64,000 nucleotides of DNA. Origin: Vibrio sp. JPW-9-11-11 (GTDB taxonomy: Bacteria; Pseudomonadota; Gammaproteobacteria; Enterobacterales; Vibrionaceae). A program made the position numbers and the translations under genes. Position 1 is the stretch's first letter, and each line of letters opens with the position of its first letter. The notes under the pieces were generated by a model. That model was given only the letters and a program-made list of their open reading frames with translations. It ran no database searches and was not told the origin of the DNA. Positions 57,155-64,000 of this stretch are shown here, piece by piece. The stretch lies in contig NZ_SZQJ01000004.1 in the NCBI RefSeq assembly GCF_013369335.1, forward strand, positions 248,001-312,000, given 5' to 3'.

Positions 57155-57185
57155 ACGCCCAGCCAATAACGGCTGGGCGTTTTTT
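57155..57185. terminator. Bidirectional terminator chitobiase / POT transporter
   Basis: Arms ACGCCCAGCC and GGCTGGGCGT with T residues on either side, between the two convergent genes. Confidence 0.92.
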
Positions 57186-57200
57186 ATAACAGAGTAGGGG

Positions 57201-58592
57201 TTAAGCCACTTGTGCTTGCTGTTGCTCTACTTGTTGTGCGTTAGTGATTGGAGTTTCTGCGCCATGCATCCAACCAACAAGTGTGTTGGAGAACATAAGT
57301 AGAATGACTCCAGAAATGGTTGCGGCAATGGCAATACCACCAAAGATAGACATTGCACCTAGCTCACCAACATGTGAACCAATTAAGCCTGCTACGTAGT
57401 TAGCAATGGCGTTGAAGCCGAACCAAGCGCCCATCATCAGTGAGGCTAGACGAAGTGGAGCCAGCTTAGTCACCAGCGACAAACCAATAGGTGATAGGTA
57501 AAGCTCACCCAATGTGTGGAAAAAGAACGCACCGACAAGCCAAAGCATTGATGTTTTCACTGTCGTATCGCCGCCTTGATCCATCACTGCGCCCACCATA
57601 CATAGGAAGCCTAGGGCTAAGAAGAATAGGGCAAGCGCAAATTTTACTGGAGAGTTCGGTTCTTTAGGACCAAGCTTTACCCAAAGCGCAGCAAGAACAG
57701 GCGCAAGGGTAATAATGAAGAACGGGTTCAGCGATTGGAACCAAGCTGCAGGGACTTCAAAACCACCAATCATGCGGTCAGTGTATTGCTGGGTGTAAAT
57801 ATTCATTAAGCCGCCAGCTTGTTCAAATCCTGCCCAGAAGACGATCACAAACAGGCCCATAACTAAGATCACTTTTAGGCGGTCAACTTCTTGTTTGGTT
57901 AACGGCTGTTTTTGTGCCGATTTCTTCTTTTCAAGCTCACGAGCCGCCGCTGGTACAACACCGATGTCGCCAAGCCACGACTTAGCCAGAGTCATCTGCA
58001 TTACTAGGCTGATCAACATGCCAAGGCCTGCTACTAAGAAGCCTGCTTTCCAGCCGAACTCGTTAGTGACTGAGCCAGATGCAACACCTGCGATCAAGGC
58101 ACCCAAGTTGATACCCATGTAGAAGATAGTAAATGCGCCATCACGACGGTTGTCACCTTCTTCATAGAGATCACCGACCATTGTTGAGATATTCGGCTTA
58201 AAGAGACCGTTACCGACAATCAGTAGTGCAAGACCAAGATAAAAGCTGTGTGTCACGCTAAGGCCAATCATGTCAGCAGGTAAGGCGAGTGTGAACTGGC
58301 CGATAGCCATTAAAGCACCACCAATCAAAACTGAGCGGCGCTGTCCTAGGTAGTTGTCTGCGAGGTAACCACCAATCATTGGGGTAATGTAAACAAGTCC
58401 TGTATAGATGCCGTAAAGATCAAGTGCATCTTTAGTCGACCATCCCAAGCCGCCGTTGATCGTTGTGTCTGTGAGATAAAGCACCAAGATTGCACGCATT
58501 GCGTAGTACGAGAAGCGCTCCCAAAGTTCCGTACCGAAAAGTAGGAACAGACCTCGAGGATGGCCAAAAAATTGTTGATGTTGGTTTGTCAT
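57201..58592 (-). CDS. POT-family di/tripeptide:proton symporter
   Basis: 463-residue MFS-type transporter of the PTR2/POT (DtpA-like) family, importing small peptides with protons. The PTR2 signature is ELWERFSYYAMRAIL (E, R, F, S, Y residues of the ExxERFxYY motif) at the first helix, and NIFYMGINLGALI-type sequence (FTIFYMGINLGA) further in. There are about 12-14 predicted helices. It is convergent with the chitobiase gene and shares a terminator with it. No operon partner on its side. Confidence 0.92.
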   Translation of the reverse strand: MTNQHQQFFGHPRGLFLLFGTELWERFSYYAMRAILVLYLTDTTINGGLGWSTKDALDLYGIYTGLVYITPMIGGYLADNYLGQRRSVLIGGALMAIGQFTLALPADMIGLSVTHSFYLGLALLIVGNGLFKPNISTMVGDLYEEGDNRRDGAFTIFYMGINLGALIAGVASGSVTNEFGWKAGFLVAGLGMLISLVMQMTLAKSWLGDIGVVPAAARELEKKKSAQKQPLTKQEVDRLKVILVMGLFVIVFWAGFEQAGGLMNIYTQQYTDRMIGGFEVPAAWFQSLNPFFIITLAPVLAALWVKLGPKEPNSPVKFALALFFLALGFLCMVGAVMDQGGDTTVKTSMLWLVGAFFFHTLGELYLSPIGLSLVTKLAPLRLASLMMGAWFGFNAIANYVAGLIGSHVGELGAMSIFGGIAIAATISGVILLMFSNTLVGWMHGAETPITNAQQVEQQQAQVA

Positions 58593-58845
58593 AAGTTTTG
58601 ATAATTTGAGTTATTACAGTTTTTTATCTTCAACTACATATACTCCTTGGACTTATCGTCTGCAAACGTGTCTAATGCTAACTTATGTGCCTGTATGGAT
58701 TTAAGCTGTTGATTTTAAAAAGTAAAAGCCAATTACCTTGAGGGAGCGGGTCGTGCTACAAACTTAGTTTGCAAAACTGAAGGGGCTTTTCAAAGTTGTT
58801 ACAGCCATCACTGACTTGGATACGCTATGGTATGAAATATAAAAA

Positions 58846-58865
58846 AGGCACCCGAACGGGTGCCT
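58846..58865 (-). terminator. asnB terminator
   Basis: Arms AGGCACCC and GGGTGCCT with T-run on the minus strand, 20 bases after the asnB stop. Confidence 0.9.
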
Positions 58866-58884
58866 ATGTAAATTAAAACGTGGG

Positions 58885-60549
58885 TTAGTAGGCGTCGTTA
58901 TGCACACTCTGCACGGCCCGACCTGAAGGGTCTGCCATGTTCTTGAATGACTCATCCCATTCAATTGCTTTCGCTGAAGAACAGGCTACTGACGGGCCAC
59001 CAGGTACACACTCAGCCGCCGATGGTAGTGGGAACAGCTCTTCAAAGATTTCGCGGTAAACGTAGCCTTCTTTGGTCGTAGGCGTGTTGTATGGGAAGCG
59101 ATAAGCGGCAGTTTCCATTTGTTGGTCAGTCACCTTCGCTTCTGCCACTTCTTTGAGTGTATCAATCCAGCTGTAGCCGACGCCGTCAGAGAACTGCTCT
59201 TTTTGGCGCCATGCAATAGATTCTGGCAGGTAGTGTTCGAAACATTCACGCAGGATGTGTTTTTCCATCTTGCCGTTACCACACATCTTATCTTCAGGGT
59301 TGAGACGCATAGCGACATCGATAAACTCTTTGTCTAAGAAAGGTACGCGGCCTTCAACGCCCCAAGCGGCAAGAGATTTGTTGGCACGAGCACAGTCAAA
59401 CATGTTGAGTGCTAGCAGTTTGCGTACTGTCTCTTCGTGGAACTCTTTCGCGTTTGGCGCTTTGTGGAAGTATAGGTAGCCACCAAAGATCTCATCTGCC
59501 CCTTCGCCTGAAAGCACCATCTTGATGCCCATCGCTTTGATTTTACGCCCCATCAGGAACATTGGCGTTGAGGCACGGATAGTCGTGACGTCGTAAGTTT
59601 CAATGTGGTAGATAACATCCCGGATGGCATCTAGACCTTCCTGAATGGTGTAAGTCATCTCATGGTGCACAGTACCGATTTGATCGGCGACTTCGCGTGC
59701 TGCTTTCAGATCTGGAGCTCCTTCCAGACCAACCGCAAATGAGTGCAGCTGAGGCCACCATGCTGCCGATTTCTCATCATCTTCAATACGCATCGCCGCA
59801 AAACGTTTCGCAACCGCTGAAGTGATAGATGAATCCAGGCCACCTGAAAGAAGTACACCGTATGGCACATCGGTCATTAGCTGGCGCTTAACTGCGGCTT
59901 CTAGGGCTTCCGTTAGTTCTTCTTTGCTGGTTGAGTTGCCTTGAACCGCTGCGTACTCGTTCCAGTCACGGATGTAGTAACGTTGTGGCTCTGAATCGGT
60001 TGAGCTGTAGTAACTGCCTGGTGGAAATTCACTGACGGTTTTACACACCGGAACGAGTGCTTTCATTTCTGAAGCAACGTAATAGTTACCGTGCTCGTCA
60101 TGGCCTTGGTAAAGTGGAATGATCCCGATGTGGTCACGGCCGATAAGGTACTGGTCCTTCTCTTCATCGTAAAGCACGAAAGCGAAGATACCGTTTAACT
60201 CTTCAAGTAGGTCTGCGCCCATGTCTTGGTATAACGCTAAGATCACTTCACAGTCGGAATCGGTTTGGAAGTCGTACTTGCCTTCGTAACGAGCGCGGAT
60301 CTCTTTGTGGTTGTAGATTTCGCCGTTCACTGCAAGGATGTGTTTTTTATCTGGGCTGTAAAGCGGTTGTGCACCACTGTTTAGACCAACGATCGCCAGA
60401 CGCTCGTGAGCAAGAATCGCTTTGTCTGATGAATAAATACCAGACCAGTCTGGGCCACGGTGGCGAAGCTTTTTAGACATCTCTAGCGCAACTGGACGTA
60501 GCGCATCAGCGTCACTCTTTATGTCTAAAATTCCGAAAATAGAACACAT
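58885..60549 (-). CDS. asnB: Asparagine synthase B (glutamine-hydrolysing)
   Basis: 554-residue enzyme making asparagine from aspartate, glutamine and ATP. The glutaminase nucleophile is C2 (MCSIFGI) and GEIYNHKEIR is the ligand loop. The synthetase domain has the PP-loop SGGLDSS near 234 and later LSGEGADEIFGGY. Length equals E. coli AsnB (554). It is near nagC/nagA, the arrangement known in enterobacteria. It has a terminator and seems monocistronic. Confidence 0.96.
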   Translation of the reverse strand: MCSIFGILDIKSDADALRPVALEMSKKLRHRGPDWSGIYSSDKAILAHERLAIVGLNSGAQPLYSPDKKHILAVNGEIYNHKEIRARYEGKYDFQTDSDCEVILALYQDMGADLLEELNGIFAFVLYDEEKDQYLIGRDHIGIIPLYQGHDEHGNYYVASEMKALVPVCKTVSEFPPGSYYSSTDSEPQRYYIRDWNEYAAVQGNSTSKEELTEALEAAVKRQLMTDVPYGVLLSGGLDSSITSAVAKRFAAMRIEDDEKSAAWWPQLHSFAVGLEGAPDLKAAREVADQIGTVHHEMTYTIQEGLDAIRDVIYHIETYDVTTIRASTPMFLMGRKIKAMGIKMVLSGEGADEIFGGYLYFHKAPNAKEFHEETVRKLLALNMFDCARANKSLAAWGVEGRVPFLDKEFIDVAMRLNPEDKMCGNGKMEKHILRECFEHYLPESIAWRQKEQFSDGVGYSWIDTLKEVAEAKVTDQQMETAAYRFPYNTPTTKEGYVYREIFEELFPLPSAAECVPGGPSVACSSAKAIEWDESFKNMADPSGRAVQSVHNDAY

Positions 60550-60732
60550 ACAACTTCCCTTTAAAATTAATTTAATCTGTTGAGTTCAATTTGCCATCTT
60601 GATTAAAAAAATCAACCATCACTGATGATAAAAATGAACAAGCCGTCCTTGCGTTAAAAAATATCCATATAAAATACATATTAAATGAATACTTTTTACC
60701 TAAGGTTGTTTTTTATACAGTGAGCGTAAAAA

Positions 60733-60752
60733 AGGCAGCGTATTCGCTGCCT
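60733..60752 (-). terminator. Antiporter gene terminator
   Basis: Arms AGGCAGCG and CGCTGCCT, T-run on the minus strand, 11 bases after the stop of the antiporter gene. Confidence 0.88.
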
Positions 60753-60762
60753 AATTTTCTAG

Positions 60763-62349
60763 TTATGGTTTGGTGAAAGTGGGCTGGAGCTGCTCGCATA
60801 CATGACGGGCGAAACCGCTACCCGCTTCATTGTAGATATTAAATGCTGCATCGACACCGTCCTGAATCAGAGCGTCGAGCTGATCGGGGTACTCAGCGAT
60901 CGCAGCAATCTGCCCTTGGAAGTTTCTTCGCTGCAACTGCTCAAGCGCGATTTGGTTCCCTTGATGGTGAGGCATAGCCAACAACACCAGTTTTACGTTA
61001 GCGGTATCTAAGATTCGTTCCCAAAAATCTGGGTCGGTAGCATCGCCTGCAATCACGTTACGCCCGTGGGCTTTATGCTCATGAGCAGCGTCATCACGAA
61101 CCTCGATACCTAAACTGATTTTACCGTAGCGTTTGCGTAGTTCATCGTACGCCCCAGTACCGATGCGGCCCATCCCTAGGATCAGCACTTGTGCATGACC
61201 CGGATTAATCAATTGGTCGCGAGTGTTGAGGTTTTCAGCGGCGTGCTCTCTCAACCAACGACCTGAGCGCTGGTATAGGGCATGGCCATGGCGGTTGATA
61301 GGCGCCGCCAAGACAAAAGAGATCGAAACTGCGATGGCTAGTGCCACCATGACGTCACTACTCATCCAACCCATTTTGAATGCCAGACCGCCCACAATAA
61401 GGCCGAACTCACTAAAGTTAAATAGGCTCAATGAAGCGAGTAACGAGGTACGAACACGAAACTTAAAGGTGTTAAGCACCAGAAAGTACAAGATCCCTTT
61501 GAGCGGCAACAGTAATAAAAATAACAGCGCTAGGGCTAATCCCGATAAAGTAGGCTCGGCGGATAGACCAATATTGAGGAAGAAACAGACTAGAAAGAGT
61601 TCTTTAAGATTGAACAGTGACTTTGATAGCTCTGATGCTTTTTTATGCCCAGCCAATAACATCCCTAAGATCAGAGCGCCAAGATCTGGTTTCATTCCGA
61701 CAAGTTGGAATAAGCCGGCACCGGCGACAAGGGCGAAAAAAATACCGAGTAGAACGAGCATTTCACCGTGACCAACCCAATCGAGCATTTTATAAAACAG
61801 TGGTCTAAGCCACGGTAAGGCAAACAGAGCAACGGCGTACCATTCTGGCAGCTTACCAGTCGATGCGGTGAGGAACACTACCGCAAAGATGTCTTGCATC
61901 ACCAGAATACCAATGGCGATTGTGCCGTAGGTGGCGTTCATTTCGCCTTTTTCTTGCAATGATTTTACGGCAAAGACAGTACTTGAGAAAGAGAGGGCAA
62001 AGCCAAGTAAAAGGATCTGGTCAATCGACATCGCCGCTAATGAGCTCACGCCAAGGAACTTAAAGCAGAATAAAGCAAGGGCAAATAGGGCCGTCGACAG
62101 TAGGTTATGAATCGTTGCACCTGCCCAGATCTCTTTCGACAGCAGTGTTTTAATATCGAGTTTTAATCCGATAGTGAACAGCAGCAACGTGACACCTAAG
62201 TCCGCTAGTGTGACGATGGTGTCGTTTGACTGGAAGCCAAATGCGTGTAATCCAAATCCGGCAAGCAAGAAGCCGACAAGCGGGGGGAGGTTACATTTGA
62301 GTGCGATAAAGCCGGCGAAAAATGCCGCCGAAATTAAGATAAGTTCCAT
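60763..62349 (-). CDS. KefB/YbaL-type CPA2 cation:proton antiporter
   Basis: 528-residue inner-membrane protein. About eleven to twelve helices of the CPA2 (Kef-type) family, with GFALSFSSTVFAVKSL, and GIFFALVAGAGLFQLVG. The C-terminal RCK/TrkA-N nucleotide-binding domain begins LILGMGRIGTGAYDEL near 400. The start ATG at 62349 is preferred because it yields the MELILISAAFFAG helix; a GTG at 62385 lies inside the nagC terminator. Ion specificity (K+, Na+) is not determined. A terminator lies upstream, so it has its own promoter. Confidence 0.88.
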   Translation of the reverse strand: MELILISAAFFAGFIALKCNLPPLVGFLLAGFGLHAFGFQSNDTIVTLADLGVTLLLFTIGLKLDIKTLLSKEIWAGATIHNLLSTALFALALFCFKFLGVSSLAAMSIDQILLLGFALSFSSTVFAVKSLQEKGEMNATYGTIAIGILVMQDIFAVVFLTASTGKLPEWYAVALFALPWLRPLFYKMLDWVGHGEMLVLLGIFFALVAGAGLFQLVGMKPDLGALILGMLLAGHKKASELSKSLFNLKELFLVCFFLNIGLSAEPTLSGLALALLFLLLLPLKGILYFLVLNTFKFRVRTSLLASLSLFNFSEFGLIVGGLAFKMGWMSSDVMVALAIAVSISFVLAAPINRHGHALYQRSGRWLREHAAENLNTRDQLINPGHAQVLILGMGRIGTGAYDELRKRYGKISLGIEVRDDAAHEHKAHGRNVIAGDATDPDFWERILDTANVKLVLLAMPHHQGNQIALEQLQRRNFQGQIAAIAEYPDQLDALIQDGVDAAFNIYNEAGSGFARHVCEQLQPTFTKP

Positions 62350-62370
62350 ATTGGTGATGTTTCTTCCTAA

Positions 62371-62400
62371 AAAAACGGGCCACATAATAGTAGCCCGTTA
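62371..62400 (-). terminator. nagA-nagC operon terminator
   Basis: Arms AACGGGC and GCCCGTT; minus-strand reading ends in a run of T residues, 36 bases after the nagC stop. Confidence 0.85.
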
Positions 62401-62435
62401 TTCTAACTCAATCAGTTACATATTGGCGAAGAAGA

Positions 62436-63650
62436 TTAATCTTCTAACAATTTTTGTAACAAAACCCCATTTAACATGGCGCGTTTGATCATGGCGAAGG
62501 CGCCGAGTGTCGGCTGTTTATCAATCTCAGAAGCGACAATCGGCAATCCACTGTGGAAAGTGGTCAACGATTGGTTTTCGACATTGCGCCGAATCGCCGG
62601 GAATAGAATCTCTTCACATTGGGTGATATCACCCGCGATGACGATTTTTTGCGGGTTGAACAAGTTAATCGTTATCGCGATGGCTTTGCCCAATTGGTTA
62701 CCGACACGAACGAGACTCTGCTTGGCTAGTTCATCTCCTAAGTTAGCGTGTTCGCAGACATCGCCAATATTAATGGTTTCCAGTTCGGCTAGGCTTGATG
62801 CATAACCTTGCTGAACCAATTTATTTACTCGCTCTACGATAGCGGGATTTGCGGCAACGGTTTCAAGACAACCAAAGTTGCCACATTGACACTGCTCGCC
62901 CAGAGGATCAATCTGGATATGACCAATTTCACCGACGTTACGGTTATAACCGAGAAATACCTGGCCATTGACAATAATACCGGCACCTGTACCGCGGTGG
63001 ACACTCACTAAGATGGAATCCTGGCAATCTTGGCTAGCGCCAAAATAATGCTCAGCCAGAGCCATACCACGAACGTCGTTGCCGACAAAGCATTGCACAT
63101 GGAAAGTGTTGTGGATTAAGTCCGCTAGTTCGAGGTTATCAATGGATATGTTGGGCATATACTCGACAACCCCAGTTTCTGGGTTGACAAGGCCGGGAAG
63201 TGAAATACCAATTGCGATCAATTGATTGATGATCGCTTGATGAGTTTGGATAAAGGCTTTGAGGTTTGATAGCAGGCCATCTGTCAATTCATTTTGAGTG
63301 GTGTAAAAAAACTCGGTGTAACTCTCTGCGAGTTCTTTGCCTCCCAGATCATACAGACTGAATTGAATGTAATCGCGACCGATACGGATCGCGACAGAGT
63401 GGAAAGGTTCGACCTCTGTTGTCAGAGAAATCGCACGGCGTCCCCCTGTTGAGGCTTGTTGCGCGACCTCTTTGATTAGGCCGCGCTCAAGGAGTTGGCG
63501 GGTGATTTTTGTAACACTGGCAGGAGCCAGTTGACTGACATCAGCCACTTGGATCCGAGAAATCGGACCTTGCTGATCAATCAGTCTGTAAACTGCTGCG
63601 CTATTTAGTTGTTTTACTAAATCTACGTTACCTATTTGTCCGCCATTCAT
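62436..63650 (-). CDS. nagC: N-acetylglucosamine repressor NagC (ROK family)
   Basis: 404-residue regulator that represses amino-sugar and chitin genes until GlcNAc-6-phosphate is bound. The N-terminal winged helix is at about 15-75 (PISRIQVADVSQLAPASVTKIT); the ROK domain has GTGAGIIVNGQVF and the zinc cluster QCQCGNFGCLE near 250. Length matches E. coli NagC (406). It begins two bases after the nagA stop, so the two are one operon. Its possible target chitobiase has a palindrome upstream. Confidence 0.95.
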   Translation of the reverse strand: MNGGQIGNVDLVKQLNSAAVYRLIDQQGPISRIQVADVSQLAPASVTKITRQLLERGLIKEVAQQASTGGRRAISLTTEVEPFHSVAIRIGRDYIQFSLYDLGGKELAESYTEFFYTTQNELTDGLLSNLKAFIQTHQAIINQLIAIGISLPGLVNPETGVVEYMPNISIDNLELADLIHNTFHVQCFVGNDVRGMALAEHYFGASQDCQDSILVSVHRGTGAGIIVNGQVFLGYNRNVGEIGHIQIDPLGEQCQCGNFGCLETVAANPAIVERVNKLVQQGYASSLAELETINIGDVCEHANLGDELAKQSLVRVGNQLGKAIAITINLFNPQKIVIAGDITQCEEILFPAIRRNVENQSLTTFHSGLPIVASEIDKQPTLGAFAMIKRAMLNGVLLQKLLED

Positions 63651-63652
63651 TC

Positions 63653-64000
63653 TTAATTTTGCTCGTATTGTCCGTTAACAACTGTCGCTTGGACGTTGAA
63701 GTCACGATCAAACACGGTGAGATTTGCAACAAAGCCAGGTTTAATACGGCCTAGTTGTTGGTCGACACCAATTGCTTTCGCAGGGTAGAGTGTAGCCATG
63801 CGTAGTGCTTCGTCCAGAGCGATACCGACGTGCTCAACTGTGTTTTGAACAGCCTCAATCATAGTGAGGGCTGAGCCGCCTAGTGTGCCATTTTCATCAA
63901 CACACTTACCATCTCGGTAATATACTTTCTTACCAACAAAAATAAAGTAATCCATGTCAGCACCTGCAGGAGCTGTGGCATCGGTCACTAATACTAATTT
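63653..64000 (-). CDS. nagA: N-acetylglucosamine-6-phosphate deacetylase (3' part)
   Basis: C-terminal 115 residues of NagA, with the upstream part beyond the window edge. The frame is open to the edge ([13 protein letters not shown]). The visible part includes the catalytic VTDATAPAG loop with the aspartate of the metal site region and the C-terminal [12 protein letters not shown], typical of NagA. It deacetylates GlcNAc-6-phosphate to glucosamine-6-phosphate. It precedes nagC in one operon, as in Vibrio and E. coli. Confidence 0.92.
   Translation of the reverse strand, partial: KLVLVTDATAPAGADMDYFIFVGKKVYYRDGKCVDENGTLGGSALTMIEAVQNTVEHVGIALDEALRMATLYPAKAIGVDQQLGRIKPGFVANLTVFDRDFNVQATVVNGQYEQN

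Overview
The window is a chromosomal segment of a Vibrio species. The tmRNA tag (ANDENYALAA), the gene order bamE-recN-nadK-grpE-dnaK-dnaJ, the nagA-nagC-asnB neighbourhood, the 883-residue chitobiase and small Vibrio-type proteins (DUF3581, DUF3622, YaeP, DUF4250, DUF3149) all point there. This assignment rests on remembered family and synteny knowledge, not on a database search. No insertion sequence, integrase, prophage or CRISPR array was seen, so most of the window reads as core genome with a few accessory genes.

Layout. 1-10.9 kb: amino-acid and metabolic genes (dadA with a divergent LysR gene, a pentapeptide-repeat potassium channel, a possible orphan nuclease domain, DUF3581, metY, a GNAT/nitrilase fusion, a LysR gene divergent from an unusual MBL-fold protein, plsC). 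10.9-14 kb: a secreted subtilisin followed directly by a free-standing propeptide-like protein. 14-20.6 kb: DUF429, a Sua5-type tRNA modification enzyme, L-2-hydroxyglutarate oxidase, an M20 amidohydrolase, a VOC protein and a BCCT transporter. 20.9-32 kb: ssrA (tmRNA), smpB, ratA-ratB, bamE, recN, nadK, grpE, a dicarboxylate/amino-acid symporter, dnaK and dnaJ. 32-34.6 kb: a minor type IV pilin cluster. 34.8-39.5 kb: an AbgT transporter, the glutathione-dependent formaldehyde pathway (fghA, adhC) and a LysR gene. 39.5-52.7 kb: tadA, a 45-residue bL34-like protein, mltF, purL, small conserved genes, purM-purN, upp, rluF, smrA and a DUF3149 protein. 52.9-64 kb: tRNA-Pro with a duplicated 3' relic, a GumN protein, chitobiase, a POT peptide transporter, asnB, a KefB/YbaL-type antiporter, nagC and the 3' part of nagA.

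How parts work together. Protein quality control and stress are dense: tmRNA-SmpB rescues ribosomes, GrpE-DnaK-DnaJ refold proteins from sigma32-type promoters, and RecN repairs DNA behind LexA boxes. Purine genes purL and purMN each have a PurR-like operator upstream. Chitin use is represented by chitobiase with a NagC-like palindrome upstream, nagA and nagC. The formaldehyde genes are arranged as adhC-fghA with a divergent LysR gene.

The most interesting observations are the bL34-like 45-residue gene with a strong ribosome binding site (40138-40275), the subtilisin plus stand-alone propeptide pair, the tRNA-Pro 3'-end duplication, the WRC-like cysteine motif on the potassium channel, and an MBL-fold protein that lacks the canonical metal ligands.
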